Source: Arachis hypogaea | Taxonomy: Eukaryota; Streptophyta; Magnoliopsida; Fabales; Fabaceae | Reading direction: 5' to 3' | DNA: 64,000 nucleotides | Assembly (NCBI RefSeq): GCF_003086295.3 | Contig: NC_092048.1 | Coordinates: 93,724,626-93,788,625, forward strand | The notes under the pieces: generated by a model | Database searches by the model: none | Seen by the model: the letters and a program-made list of their open reading frames with translations, nothing else | What the model was told of the DNA's origin: nothing | Shown: piece by piece, positions 41,579-53,296 of the stretch | Numbering within the stretch: the first letter of the stretch is position 1 | Layout: the number at the start of each line of letters is the position of its first letter | Position numbers and translations under genes: made by a program

Positions 41579-42644
41579 AGGTTGTTAATTTCCAATTTCT
41601 GCCTTAACTCTGTGACAGTGTCCTTATAGAAGTTTACCTTAGGAGTCATATAATAGTAATTAGTATCTATTTTGATTTTATCTCCAATTAAGCTATAGTT
41701 TATTTTTTTTCATCATCAGCAAACATGAATAAAGTAGTAGATCTTTTGAATAAGAGGCAATAAAATTTCGAGTTTTAATAAGAGAAATTCTAATTAGTTA
41801 AATGTGGTGGCAATGCTTTTTGTCTTCTGAATGAATGCTTGAACAGTGCATATGTCTTTTGAATTTGTTGTTTAAGACTGTTAAATATGTTGGCTCTTGA
41901 AAGAATGATGAACATGAGACATGTTATTGATAATCTAAAAAATCATAAAAATGATTCTTGAAGCAAGAAAAAGCAGCAAAGAACAAAGCTTGCAGAAAAA
42001 AAATAAAAAAATAAAAAAAAGAGAGAGGGAAAAAGCAAGCAGAAAAAGCCAAAAGCTCTTAAAACCAAAAGGCAAGGGCAAATAAAAAGGATCCCAAGGC
42101 TTTGAGCATCAGTGGATAGTAGGGCCTAAAGGACTAAAATCCTGGTCTAAGCGGCTAAACCAAGCTGTCCCTAACCATGTGCTTGTGGCATGAAGGTGTC
42201 AAGTGAAAACTTCAGACTGAGCGGTTAAAGTCAAGGTCCAAGGCAAAAAGAAGAGTGTGCTTAAGAACCCTGGACACCTCTAATTGGGGGCTTTAGCAAA
42301 GCTGAGCCACAATCTGAAAAGGTTCACCCAATTATGTGTCTGTGGCATTTATGTATCCGGTGGTAATACTGGAAAACAAAGTGCTTAGGGCCACGGCCAA
42401 GACTCATAAAATAGCTGTGTTCAAGAATCATCACACTGAAATAGGAGAATCAATAACACTATCTGAATTCTAAGTTCCTATAGATGCCAATCACTCTGAG
42501 CTTCAATGGATAAAGTGAGATGCCAAAACTGTTTAGAAGCAAAAAGCTACTAGTCCCGCTCATCTAATTAGAATCTGAGCTTCAATCAAAAACTCTGAGA
42601 TATTATTGCTTCTCAACCTATTAGTCTTCTATTTTATTTGTCTA
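41579..42644 (+). other. 3' non-coding region, element E unit 1
   Basis: Conserved with unit 2 (52191-53258) and, on the minus strand, with element F (58099-59170), including GGTCTAAGCGGCTAAAC and GACTGAGCGGTTAAAGTC. No ORF. Conservation across diverged elements suggests a cis role or recent common origin. Confidence 0.6.
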
Positions 42645-42682
42645 GTTGCTTGAAGACAAGCAACAGTTTAAGTTTGGTGTTG
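42645..42682 (+). other. SL2 and presumed plus-strand primer before LTR 2
   Basis: GTTGCTT, loop GAAGAC, AAGCAAC: a perfect 7-bp stem (42645-42664), followed by AGTTTAAGTTTGGTGTTG directly against the LTR. The sequence is not purine-rich like a classical polypurine tract, yet holds its position. Confidence 0.75.
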
Positions 42683-44222
42683 TGATGAGCGGATATTTTA
42701 TACGCTTTTTGGGGTTAATTTCATATAGTTTTGAGTATGTTCTAGTTAGTTTTTAGTCTATTTTCATTAGTTTTTATGAAAAATTCATATTTCTGGACTT
42801 TACTATGAGTTGTATGTTTTTCTGTAATTTCAGGTATTTTTCTGGCTGAAATTGAAGGAGCTGAGCAAAAATCTGATTCAGGCTGAAAAAGGACTGCTGA
42901 TGCTGTTGGATTCTGACCTCCCTGCACTCAAAGTGGATTTTCTGGAGCTACAGAACTCGAAATGGCATGCTTCTAATTGCGTTGGAAAGTAGACATCCAG
43001 AGCTTTCCAGCAATATATAATAGTCCATACTTTGCACAAGGATAGACGACATAAACTGGCGTTCAACACCAGTTCTCTGCCCAATTCTGGCGTCCAGCGC
43101 CAGAAAATGATCAAAAGCTGGAATTGAACGCCCAAACTGGCACAAAAACTGGCGTTCAACTCCACAAATGGCCTCTGCACGTGAATTGCTTAATTCTCAG
43201 CCCAGCACACACCAAGTGGGCCCCAGAAGTGGATCTCTGCATCATCCACCATAGTTTACTCATTTTTTGTAAACCTAGGCTACTAGTTTAGTATTTAAAC
43301 AACTTTTAGAGACTTATTTTGCATCTCATGACATTTTAGATCTGAACTTTGTACTCTTTGACGGCATGAGTCTCTAAACTCCATTGTTGGGGGTGAGGAG
43401 CTCTGCTGTGTCTCGATGAATTAATGCAAGTATTTCTGTTTTCTATTCAAACACGCTTGTTCCTATCTAAGATGTTCATTCGCGCTTAACTGTGATGAAG
43501 GTGATGATTCGTGACACTCATCACCATTCTCAACCCATGAACGTGTGCCTGACAACCACCTCCATTCTATATCAGATTGAATGAGTATCTCTTAGATCTC
43601 TCAATCAGAATCTTCGTGGTATAAGCTAGAATTGATGGCGGCATTCATGAGAATCCGGAAAGTCTAAACCTTGCCTGTGGTATTCCGAGTAGGATTCAAG
43701 GATTGAATGACTGTGACGAGCTTCAAACTCCTGAAGGCTGGGCGTTAGTGACAAACGCAAAGGAATCAAGGGATTCTATTCCAACCGGATCGAGAACCAA
43801 CCGGTGATTAGCCGTGCTGTGACAGAGCGCGTGAGCGTAGTTTTCACTGGAAGGATGGAAGGTAGCCATTGACAACGGTGATCACCAACACACAGCTTGC
43901 CATAGGAGGACGTGCGTGCGTGAACAAGAAGACAGAGGAAAGCAGAGATTCAGAAGACAAAGCATCTCCAAAACTCCAACATATTCTCCATTACTGCATA
44001 ACAAGTAACCTTTAATCCATGCTCTCTTGTTTATTTGCAATTCACTTGATAAACATAATTGACTTCCTGACTAAGATTTACAAGATAACCATAGATTGCT
44101 TCAAACCAACAATCTCCATGGGATTCGACCCTTACTCACGTGAGGTATTACTTGGACGACCCAGTGCACTTGCTGGTCAGTGGTACGAGTTGTGAAAAGT
44201 GTGATTCATAATTCGTGCACCA
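42683..44222 (+). repeat. Element E LTR 2 (shared middle LTR)
   Basis: 1540 bp with the same ends as LTRs 1 and 3. It serves as 3' LTR of unit 1 and 5' LTR of unit 2. No solo insertion. By eye it carries private substitutions and shares others with LTR 3 against LTR 1. Confidence 0.93.
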
Positions 44223-44228
44223 AGTTTT

Positions 44229-44246
44229 TGGCGCCGTTGCCGGGGA
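44229..44246 (+). other. Primer-binding site (tRNA-Asp type), element E unit 2
   Basis: Identical to that of unit 1, six bases after LTR 2. The leader 44247-45000 repeats that of unit 1, including three TTAAGTTTGGTGTT copies. Confidence 0.92.
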
Positions 44247-45000
44247 TTGTTCGTGTTTGAACAACTGACGGATTATTTTGTTGCTTAGATTAGGAAAATT
44301 TTTCTTTTTGGTTTAGAGTCTCTTATTATTGTTCTTGGTTAAAAATATCCTTCTTTAAAACAAGTGTTACATTTACTGCCCAATTGGCTAGAGCGTTAGT
44401 CTAAGTCCGTGGCAGTTTGGTACACTCTTTTTAAAATCTTTTTCAAAAATAATATTTTCTCTATTAAATTTTGTGCCAAACTTTAAGTTTGGTGTTTTCC
44501 TGTTGATTTCCCTTGATTTTCGAAAATTTTAAGTTTGGTGTTCCTTCTTCATGTTCTTGTGTTTTTGTGAGTCTTCAAAGTGTTCGTGAGTTTTCCTTGT
44601 GTCTTGATCTTAAAATTTTTAAGTTTGGTGTTCCTTGGTGTTTTCCCTCCAAAATTTTCAAAAATAAGGAGCATTAGATCTAAAAATTTTAAATCTTGTG
44701 CTATCTTATTGTTTTTCTCTTTCCTCTTAAAAATAAAAAATATCTTTTCTCTTTTTTTTAAAAACAATTTTTCGAAATATATTTCTAAAAATTCAGATTT
44801 TTATTTCAAAATTTAAAACCTTTTTCAAAAATCATCATATCTTTTTCAAAATCTCCTAACCACTCTCTTTCTCCTCACTTTTTCGAAAATCTTTTACTCA
44901 TTTTTTTATTTTATTTTGATTTATTTTCTTTTCGAAATAAATTAATAAATAAATCAATAAAAATATTTTTTCTATTTTACATCATCTCCCTTTCTCCATC

Positions 45001-48000
45001 ATGGACCTAAGCGGAAATGAACAGTCCAGGAGGACTCTGGGGTCATATTCTAACCCCTCTACTGCTTCATATGGGAGTAGTATCTGCATACCCTCCATTG
45101 GAGTCAGTAGCTTTGAGTTGAATCCTCAGCTCATTATCATGGTGCAGCAAAGCTGCCAGTATTCCGGTCTTCCAAAGGAAGAACCTACAGAGTTTCTGGC
45201 ACAATTTTTACAAATTGCTGACACAGTACATGATAAGAAAATAGATCAGGATGTCTACAGACTATTACTGTTTCCATTTGCTGTAAAAGATCAAGCTAAG
45301 AGGTGGTTAAATAACCAACCTAAAGGCAACATAAGGACATGGAAACAGCTGACAGAAAAATTCCTGAATTAGTATTTTCCTCCAAAAAGGATGACACAGC
45401 TAAGGCTGGACATCCAAGGCTTTAAACAAGGAGATAATGAATCTCTTTATGATGCCTGGGAGAGATACAGAGAGATGCTACGAAAATGCCCCTCTGAAAT
45501 GTTTTCAGAGTGGGTTCAGTTAGACATCTTCTACTATGGGCTTGCAGAAGGAGCTCAGATGTCTCTAGATTACTCAGCTGGTGGATCTATCCATATGAGA
45601 AAGATAATTGAAGAGGCTCAAGAGCTCATTGATACAGTTGCCAGGAATCAGCATCTGTACCTAAGCAGCAACCCTTCCATGAATGAAGAGGTTAAAACAG
45701 TAACTGCTGAACTCAGTCCTGTAAAACAAGCTGCTGAATTCAATCAGCAATTGGACTTTCTAACAAAGCAGCTAGCCGAATTTAAAGACGGGTTACAAGA
45801 GACAAGGATGGCTAATATACATATGGATGAACAGTTTAAGCAAACAAAGCAGCAGCTGTCAAGGCAAATAGCAGAAGAATGCCAAGCAGTTCAACTAAGA
45901 AATGGGAGAACATTAAATACCCCACCTCAAGGCAGCAAAAAGCTAAGAAATGAGCAAACCATCCAAAATTCACTTGAGGACAGTAAGAGCCCAGGGAAAA
46001 ATAATTCTGGCACTAAAACGCCAGAAAATTGGTGGAAGGCTGGCGCTGAACGCCCAGACCATGGCCAAAACTGGCGTTCAACGCCAGAAACAAAGCAGGA
46101 CTGGCGTTCAACGCCAGAAATGGGCAAGGATCTGGCGTTGAACGCCCAAAATGGGCAGGATTTGGCGCTGAACGCCCAAAATGGGCACAATTCTGGCGTT
46201 CAAACGCCAGGAACAGACAAGGAGTTGGCTTCTCACGTCACTCCAGCTTCTAACTCTGGCACTCAATTGCCAGTAAGGGATCAGACACACACAAATGCTG
46301 ATAAAAACCCCTCTAAAAAGGCTTCTTCAACCACTTCTGTAGGCAATAAACCTGCAACAACTAAGGTTGAAGAATATAAAGCCAAGATACCTTATCCTCA
46401 AAAACTCCGGAAAGAGGAGCAGGATAAGCAATTTGCTCGCTTTGCAGATTATCTCAGGACTCTTGAAATAAAGATTCCGTTTGCAGAAGCACTTGAGCAA
46501 ATACCCTCTTATGCCAAGTTCATGAAAGAGATCTTGAGTCATAAGAAGGATTGGAGAGAAACAGAAAGAGTTCTCCTCACTGAAGAATGCAGTGCAGTCA
46601 TTCTGAAGAGCTTTCCTGAAAAGCTTAAAGACCCTGGGAGCTTTCTGATACCATGCATATTAGAAGGTAATTGCACCAAGACAACTTTATGCGATCTTGA
46701 GGCAAGCATCAACCTAATACCTGCATCCACTATCAGGAAGCTTGGCTTAACTGAAGAAGTTAAACCAACCCGGATATGTCTCCAACTTGCTGATGGTTCC
46801 ACTAAATACCCATCAGGCGTGATTGAAGACATGATTGTCAGAGTTGGGCCATTCGCCTTTCCCACTGACTTTGTTGTGCTGGAAATGGAGGAGCACAAGA
46901 GTGCTACTCTCATTCTAGGAAGACCCTTCCTAGCAACTGGAAGATCCCTCATTGACGTCCAACAGGGGGAAATAACCCTGAGAGTCAATGATGATGAATT
47001 CAAGTTGAACGCTGTCAAAGCCATGCAGCATCCAGACACATCAAAAGACTGCATGAAAGTTGATCCTATTGATTCTTTGGTAGAAGAGATCAACATGGCT
47101 GAGAGTCTTGAATCAGAGTTGGAAAACATCTTTAAAGATGTTCAGTCTGATTTAGAGGATTCAGAGGACATGAAAGAGCCTCTGAAATTTCTTCTGGAAG
47201 AGGAAAAACCTCCTAAACCCGAGCTCAAGCCATTACCACCATCCTTGAAATATGCGTTTCTGGGAGAAGGTGACACTTTTCCAGTGATCATAAGCTCTGC
47301 TTTAAATTCACATGAAGAGGAGGCACTTATTCAAGTGCTAAGGACACACAAGACAGCTCTTGGGTGGTCCATAGGTGACCTTAAGGGCATAAGCCCAGCT
47401 AGATGCATGCACAAAATCTTATTGGAGGATAATGCCAAACCAGTGGTTCAACCACAGAGGCGGCTAAATCCAGCCATGAAAGAAGTGGTGCAGAAAGAGG
47501 TCACCAAATTACTGGAGGCTGGGATTATTTATCCTAATTCTGATAGCCCCTGGGTGAGCCCTGTTCAAGTCGTCCCAAAAAAAGGAGGCATGACAGTGAT
47601 TCATAATGAAAAAAATGAATTGGTTCCTACAAGAACAGTTACAGGGTGGCGCATGTGTATTGACTATAGAAGGCTCAATACAGCCACCAGAAAGGATCAT
47701 TTTCCTTTACCATTCATAGACCAGATGCTAGAAAGACTAGCAGGTCATGATTATTACTGCTTTTTAGATGGCTACTCAGGCTATAACCAGATTGCAGTAG
47801 ATCTCCAGGATCAAGAGAAAACAGCATTCACATGTCCATCCGGAGTGTTTGCTTATAGAAGGATGCCATTTGGGCTATGTAATGCGCCTGCAACCTTCTA
47901 GAGATGCATGCTCTCTATTTTCTCTGATATGGTGGAAAAATTTCTGAAAGTCTTCATGGACGACTTTTCAGTATACGGAGACTCATTCAGCTCCTGTCTT

Positions 48001-50108
48001 GATCACCTGAAACTTGTTCTGAAAAGATGCCAAGAGACCAACCTAGTTTTAAACTGGGAAAAGTGTCACTTCATGGTGACTGAAGGAATTGTTCTTGGGC
48101 ATAAAATCTCAAGCAAGGGAATAGAGGTGGATCAAGCAAAAATAGAGGTAATTGAAAAATTACCACCACCTGCCAATGTTAAGGCAATCAGAAGCTTTCT
48201 GGAGCATGCAGGATTCTATAGGAGGTTTATAAAGGATTTTTCAAAAATCGCAAAACCTCTAAGCAATCTGCTAACTGCTGACACGCCATTTGTGTTTGAC
48301 ACAGAGTGCCTGCAGGCGTTTGAAACGCTGAAAGCTAAGCTGGTCACAGCACCAGTCATTTCTGCACTAGACTGGACATTACCATTTGAGCTAATGTGTG
48401 ATGCCAGTGATCATGCCATTGGTGCAGTATTGGGACAGAGGCACGACAAGCTTCTGCATGTCATTTATTATGCCAGTCGCGTTCTAAATGATGCCCAGAA
48501 AAATTACACAACCACAGAAAAAGAACTACTTGCAGTGGTTTACGCCATTGACAAGTTCAGATCATACTTAGTAGGATCAAAAGTGATTGTGTATACTGAC
48601 CATGCTGCTCTTAAATATCTACTCACAAAGCAGGATTCAAAACCCAGGCTCATCAGATGGGTATTGCTTCTGCAAGAGTTTGATATAGAAATAAGAGACA
48701 GAAAGGGGACAGAGAACCAAGTGGCTGATCATCTGTCCCGGATAGAGCCAGTGGAAGGGACGTCCCTCCCCTTTCTTGAGATCTCTGAGACGTTTCCTGA
48801 TGAGCATTTATTTGCCATTCAGGAAGCACCATGGTTTGCCGATATTGCAAACTATAAAGCTGCAAGGTTCATACCCAAGGAGTACAACAGGATACAAAAG
48901 AAGAAATTAATTACTGATGCAAAGTACTACTTGTGGGATGAACCTTATCTCTTTAAGAGATGTGCAGACGGAATTATCCGTAGGTGTGTGCCTAGAGAAG
49001 AAGCACAGAGGATCCTGTGGCATTGCCACGGATCTCAATATGGAGGCCATTTCGGAGGTGAGCGAACAGCCACCAAGGTCCTCCAATGTGGCTTCTATTG
49101 GCCCACACTCTATAAAGATTCCCGAGAGTTTGTACGTAATTGTGACAGTTGCCAAAGAGCTGGTAATCTGCCTTATGGTTACGCCATGCCTCAACAAGGA
49201 ATCTTGGAAATTGAGTTGTTTGACGTATGGGGAATTGACTTCATGGGACCTTTCCCACCATCATACTCAAACACTTATATTCTGGTGGCAGTTGACTATG
49301 TATCAAAATGGGTTGAGGCTATTGCCACACCCACCAATGATACTAAAACAGTGCTGAAGTTCCTCCAGAAACATATCTTTAGCAGGTTTGGTGTCCCTAG
49401 AGTACTAATCAGTGATGGGGGCACTCACTTCTGCAATAAACAGCTTTACTCTGCCATGGTTCGGTATGGAATTCGCCACAAGGTGGCCACTCCATATCAT
49501 CCACAAACCAATGGGCAAGCTGAAGTCTCTAACAGAGAATTAAAGAGAATCCTGGAACGGACAGTAAATACCCGTAGAAAGGATTGGGCACGGAGCTTGG
49601 ATGATGCTCTGTGGGCTTACAGGACAGCATTCAAGACCCCATAGGGACATCTCCATACCAACTCGTGTATGGTAAGGCATGTCACCTGCCCGTGGAACTG
49701 GAACATAAGGCCTACTGGGCAACCAGATTCCTAAACTTTGATGCCAAATTAGCAGGAGAAAAACGATTGCTCCAGCTAAATGAGCTAAAGGAATTCAGAT
49801 TCACAGCTTTCGAAAATGCCAAGCTTTATAAAGAAAAATAAAAAAAATGGCATGACAGAAAGCTGTCATCTAGAATCTTTGAACCAGAACAGAAGGTCCT
49901 GTTGTTTAACTCTAGACTCATGCTATTCCCCGGGAAACTGAAATCCCGGTGGAGGGGACCATACGTGATTACAAGTGTATCACCATATAGTTATGTGGAG
50001 CTTCAAGATATTGATTCTGATAAGAAGTTCATTGTCAATGGACAGAGAATCAAGCATTATCTTGAAGGCAACATTGAGCAAGAATGCTCAAGGCTGAAGC
50101 TAGATTAA
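45001..50108 (+). pseudogene. gag-pol of element E unit 2, disrupted
   Basis: Same domain order as unit 1: gag core, in-frame palindrome repeats (46010-46215), protease with DLEAS (46693), RT (FLDGYSGYNQI; FMDD about 47953-47964), RNase H, integrase with an intact NCDSCQ, and RGPYVI. The stops TAG 45370, TAG 47899 and TAA 49839 are the same as in unit 1. A private 1-bp deletion near 49636-49642 shifts the frame within integrase. Otherwise long stretches are open: 45391-47901 is an 836-codon frame covering gag, protease and most of RT. Confidence 0.92.
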
Positions 50109-50149
50109 AAGCTCAGCAAGGTCCAGCTAAAGACAATAAAGAAGCGCTT

Positions 50150-50167
50150 GCTGGGAGGCAACCCAGC
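50150..50167 (+). ncRNA. Stem-loop SL1, element E unit 2
   Basis: Identical to unit 1: GCTGGG, loop AGGCAA, CCCAGC. Confidence 0.75.
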
Positions 50168-50299
50168 CATGGGGCAACAATCCTCTAAGCATTTTGCCCT
50201 ATTTCTATTTTTATTTTTATTTGTTTATATAGAGTTCATTGACAACAAGGTAAATAATCATTTACAGAAGACCTCGGCACACAAAACAGAGAAAAAGAG

Positions 50300-50537
50300 C
50301 TCACTGGCAAGAAAACACCAGTAAAAGTATATTTTGGGCGTTCAACGCCCAAAATGGGCATCCACTGGGCGTTGAACGCCAGTAATGGTAGCAATCTGGG
50401 CGTTCAACGCCAGAAAGGGGCACCCACTGGGCGTTGAACGCCGGTAATGGCAGCAGCTGGGCGTTGAACGCCCAGGAGAGCAGCATTTGGGCGCTGAACG
50501 CCCAAAACAGGCAGTGTTTGGGCGTTCAAACGCCAGG
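50300..50537 (+). repeat. GGCGTTGAACGCC palindrome array, element E unit 2
   Basis: Copy of the unit 1 array with small differences: one arm has changed to AACACCAG near 50315, another to AACGCCGG near 50440, and the last arm reads AACGCC where unit 1 has AACGCT. Confidence 0.8.
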
Positions 50538-51006
50538 AAGGCAGGGAGGAGCCAAATTCATTTTTTCCACACGTATTTCCATTCTAATTTCAAATTTTAT
50601 GTTTCAATGCATGATTTTTACATGAACATGTTAAGAACCCTGATTTCTAAAATCCTTAATTTCAAAAAAATCCCTCTTTCCAAATTCAATCCAACTCTTT
50701 TCAAATCTTTTCTGAAAACAAATCTATCTTTTTCACTCTAAAATCTTTTCAACTAATCCATATCTTTTTCAAATCTCCATATTATCTTTCTCAAAATTCA
50801 GATTTATCTTTTTCAAAAATCTATCATATCTCTTCAAAATTAAACTATATCTTCTATCTTATCTTTTTCAACTCAATCTTTTTATCTTATCTTTTCCAAT
50901 TTTTCAAAAACCCACCCCTCCATCCCTTTAAATTTGGGTTCGGCCTCCCCCCTCCTCCATCAACAATTGCACCTAGCTCTCCTTCTATCCCTCTCCTTTC
51001 TTCTCT

Positions 51007-51026
51007 TTTGCTTGAGGACAAGCAAA
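51007..51026 (+). ncRNA. Stem-loop SL2 upstream of ORF2, element E unit 2
   Basis: Identical to that at 40395-40414. Confidence 0.8.
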
Positions 51027-51065
51027 CCTCTAAGTTTGGTGTGTTTATCCGAGATCACTAAGATC

Positions 51066-52190
51066 ATGGCTCCTAAAGAAAAACAACCCACTCCAAGAGG
51101 CAAGAAAGAGAGCGTTCCAAAACCACTTTGGAATCAAGGGAAGTTCTTATCTAAAGAACATTCAGACCATTATCTTAAAATAATGGGTCTGAGAGCAGTG
51201 ATCCCGGAAGTTAGATTCGATCTGAAAGAAGATGAATATCCGGAGATCCAGAAGCAAATTCGAATCAGGAACTGGGAAGTCCTAGCTAATTCTGAAACGA
51301 AAGTAGGAAGGAACATGGTCCAGGAGTTCTATGCTAATATGTGGCAGACTGACAAGCAAAAACTATCTGGAACTGCCTTCTATGAATTTCGGACCATGGT
51401 CAGAGGAAAGATTGTTCATACCACCCCTGACAAGATCAAAGAGATCTTAAAGCTACCTCAGCTAAAGGACGATCCAGACTCCTTCAACAGGAGGATGATG
51501 AGAGCAGACATTGACCTGGATAAGATTCTAGAGGACATATGTATCCCTGGAGCCAGGTGGACCACCAACACAAAGGGTGTCCCAAATCAACTCAAGAGAG
51601 AGGATCTCAAACCAGTCGCCAGAGGATGGCTAGACTTCATTGGGCATTCTCTGTTGCCTACTAGCAACCGTTCTGAAGTCACAGTTAAAAGAGCAGTGAT
51701 GATCCATTGCATCATGATGGGAAAGGAAGTGGAGGTTCATCAGTTGATTTCAGCTGAACTCTACAAAATTGCTAACAAAAATTCTAAAGAGGCCAGGTTG
51801 GCTTATCCAAGCGTGATTTCCCTACTCTGCAAGGATGCTGGAGTAAGGATGGGAATAACTGAGTATATCTCAATTGAGAAGCCAATCACCAAAGCATCAA
51901 TGGAAAAACAACAAGCACAGGATGATCCCATCAAGAAGAGAGCACAGGAATTCCTCCCAGAGATCCCTCAATCTGAATACTGGGAGTATCTTGAGACGTC
52001 TGTTACCAAGATACGGGAAGCTATGGAGCAAATAATAAAAGAACAGAAGGAACACAGTCAAATGCTGACCTATATGTTTAAAGAACAAGAGGAGCAAGGG
52101 CGTGACTTAAGGGAATTGAAGCGCCAAAAGTCTTCTCTTGTAGGACCAAGCACCCCAAGGATCAGAGGAACCCCCGTGCCCCCAAAATAA
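51066..52190 (+). CDS. ORF2 of element E unit 2: plant transposon-associated protein (PF20167-like), intact
   Basis: 374 codons, starting MAPKEKQPTPRGKK. It differs from unit 1 by only a few residues (Gly5Glu, a Gln-Glu to Gln-Lys change in the EDEYPEIQ stretch, a Pro to Ser in LANPET, an Arg to Lys in DKIRE). Domain, tail and upstream hydrophobic extension (from 50934) are as in unit 1. Confidence 0.82.
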   Translation: MAPKEKQPTPRGKKESVPKPLWNQGKFLSKEHSDHYLKIMGLRAVIPEVRFDLKEDEYPEIQKQIRIRNWEVLANSETKVGRNMVQEFYANMWQTDKQKLSGTAFYEFRTMVRGKIVHTTPDKIKEILKLPQLKDDPDSFNRRMMRADIDLDKILEDICIPGARWTTNTKGVPNQLKREDLKPVARGWLDFIGHSLLPTSNRSEVTVKRAVMIHCIMMGKEVEVHQLISAELYKIANKNSKEARLAYPSVISLLCKDAGVRMGITEYISIEKPITKASMEKQQAQDDPIKKRAQEFLPEIPQSEYWEYLETSVTKIREAMEQIIKEQKEHSQMLTYMFKEQEEQGRDLRELKRQKSSLVGPSTPRIRGTPVPPK

Positions 52191-53258
52191 AGGTTATTAA
52201 TTTCCAATTTCTGCCTTAACTCTGTGACAGTGTCCTTATAGAAGTTTACCTTAGGAGTCATATAATAGTAATTAGTATCTATTTTGATTTTATCTCCAAT
52301 TAAGCTATAGTTTATTTTTTTTCATCATCAGCAAACATGAATAAAGTAGTAGATCTTTTGAATAAGAGGCAATAAAATTTCGAGTTTTAATAAGAGAAAT
52401 TCTAATTAGTTAAATGTGGTGGCAATGTTTTCTGTCTTCTGAATGAATGCTTGAACAGTGCATATGTCTTTTGAATTTGTTGTTTAAGACTGTTAAATAT
52501 GTTGGCTCTTGAAAGAATGATGAACATGAGACATGTTATTGATAATCTGAAAAATCATAAAAATGATTCTTGAAGCAAGAAAAAGCAGCAAAGAACAAAG
52601 CTTGCAGAAAAAAAATAAAAAAATAAAAAAAAAAGAGAGAGAGAAAAAGCAAGCAGAAAAAGCCAAAAGCTCTTAAAACCAAAAGGCAAGGGCAAATAAA
52701 AAGGATCCCAAGGCTTTGAGTATCAGTGGATAGTAGGGCCTAAAGGACTAAAATCCTGGTCTAAGCGGCTAAACAAAGCTGTCCCTAACCATGTGCTTGT
52801 GGCGTGAAGGTGTCAAGTGAAAACTTCAGACTGAGCGGTTAAAGTCAAGGTCCAAGGCAAAAAGAAGAGTGTGCTTAAGAACCCTGGACACCTCTAATTG
52901 GGGGCTTTAGCAAAGCTGAGCCACAATCTGAAAAGGTTCACCCAATTATGTGTCTGTGGCATTTATGTATCCGGTGGTAATACTGGAAAACAAAGTGCTT
53001 AGGGCCACGGCCAAGACTCATAAAATAGCTGTGTTCAAGAATCATCACACTGAAATAGGAGAATCAATAACACTATCTGAATTCTAAGTTCCTATAGATG
53101 CCAATCACTCTGAGCTTCAATGGATAAAGTGAGATGCCAAAACTGTTTAGAAGCAAAAAGCTACTAGTCCCGCTCATCTAATTAGAATCTGAGCTTCAAT
53201 CAAAAACTCTGAGATATTATTGCTTCTCAACCTATTAGTCTTCTATTTTATTTGTCTA
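52191..53258 (+). other. 3' non-coding region, element E unit 2
   Basis: Near-identical to 41579-42644, including the A-rich run near 52610-52640. No gene. Confidence 0.6.
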
Positions 53259-53296
53259 GTTGCTTGAAGACAAGCAACAGTTTAAGTTTGGTGTTG
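53259..53296 (+). other. SL2 and presumed plus-strand primer before LTR 3
   Basis: Identical to 42645-42682: GTTGCTT, loop GAAGAC, AAGCAAC, then TTTAAGTTTGGTGTTG against the LTR. Confidence 0.75.
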
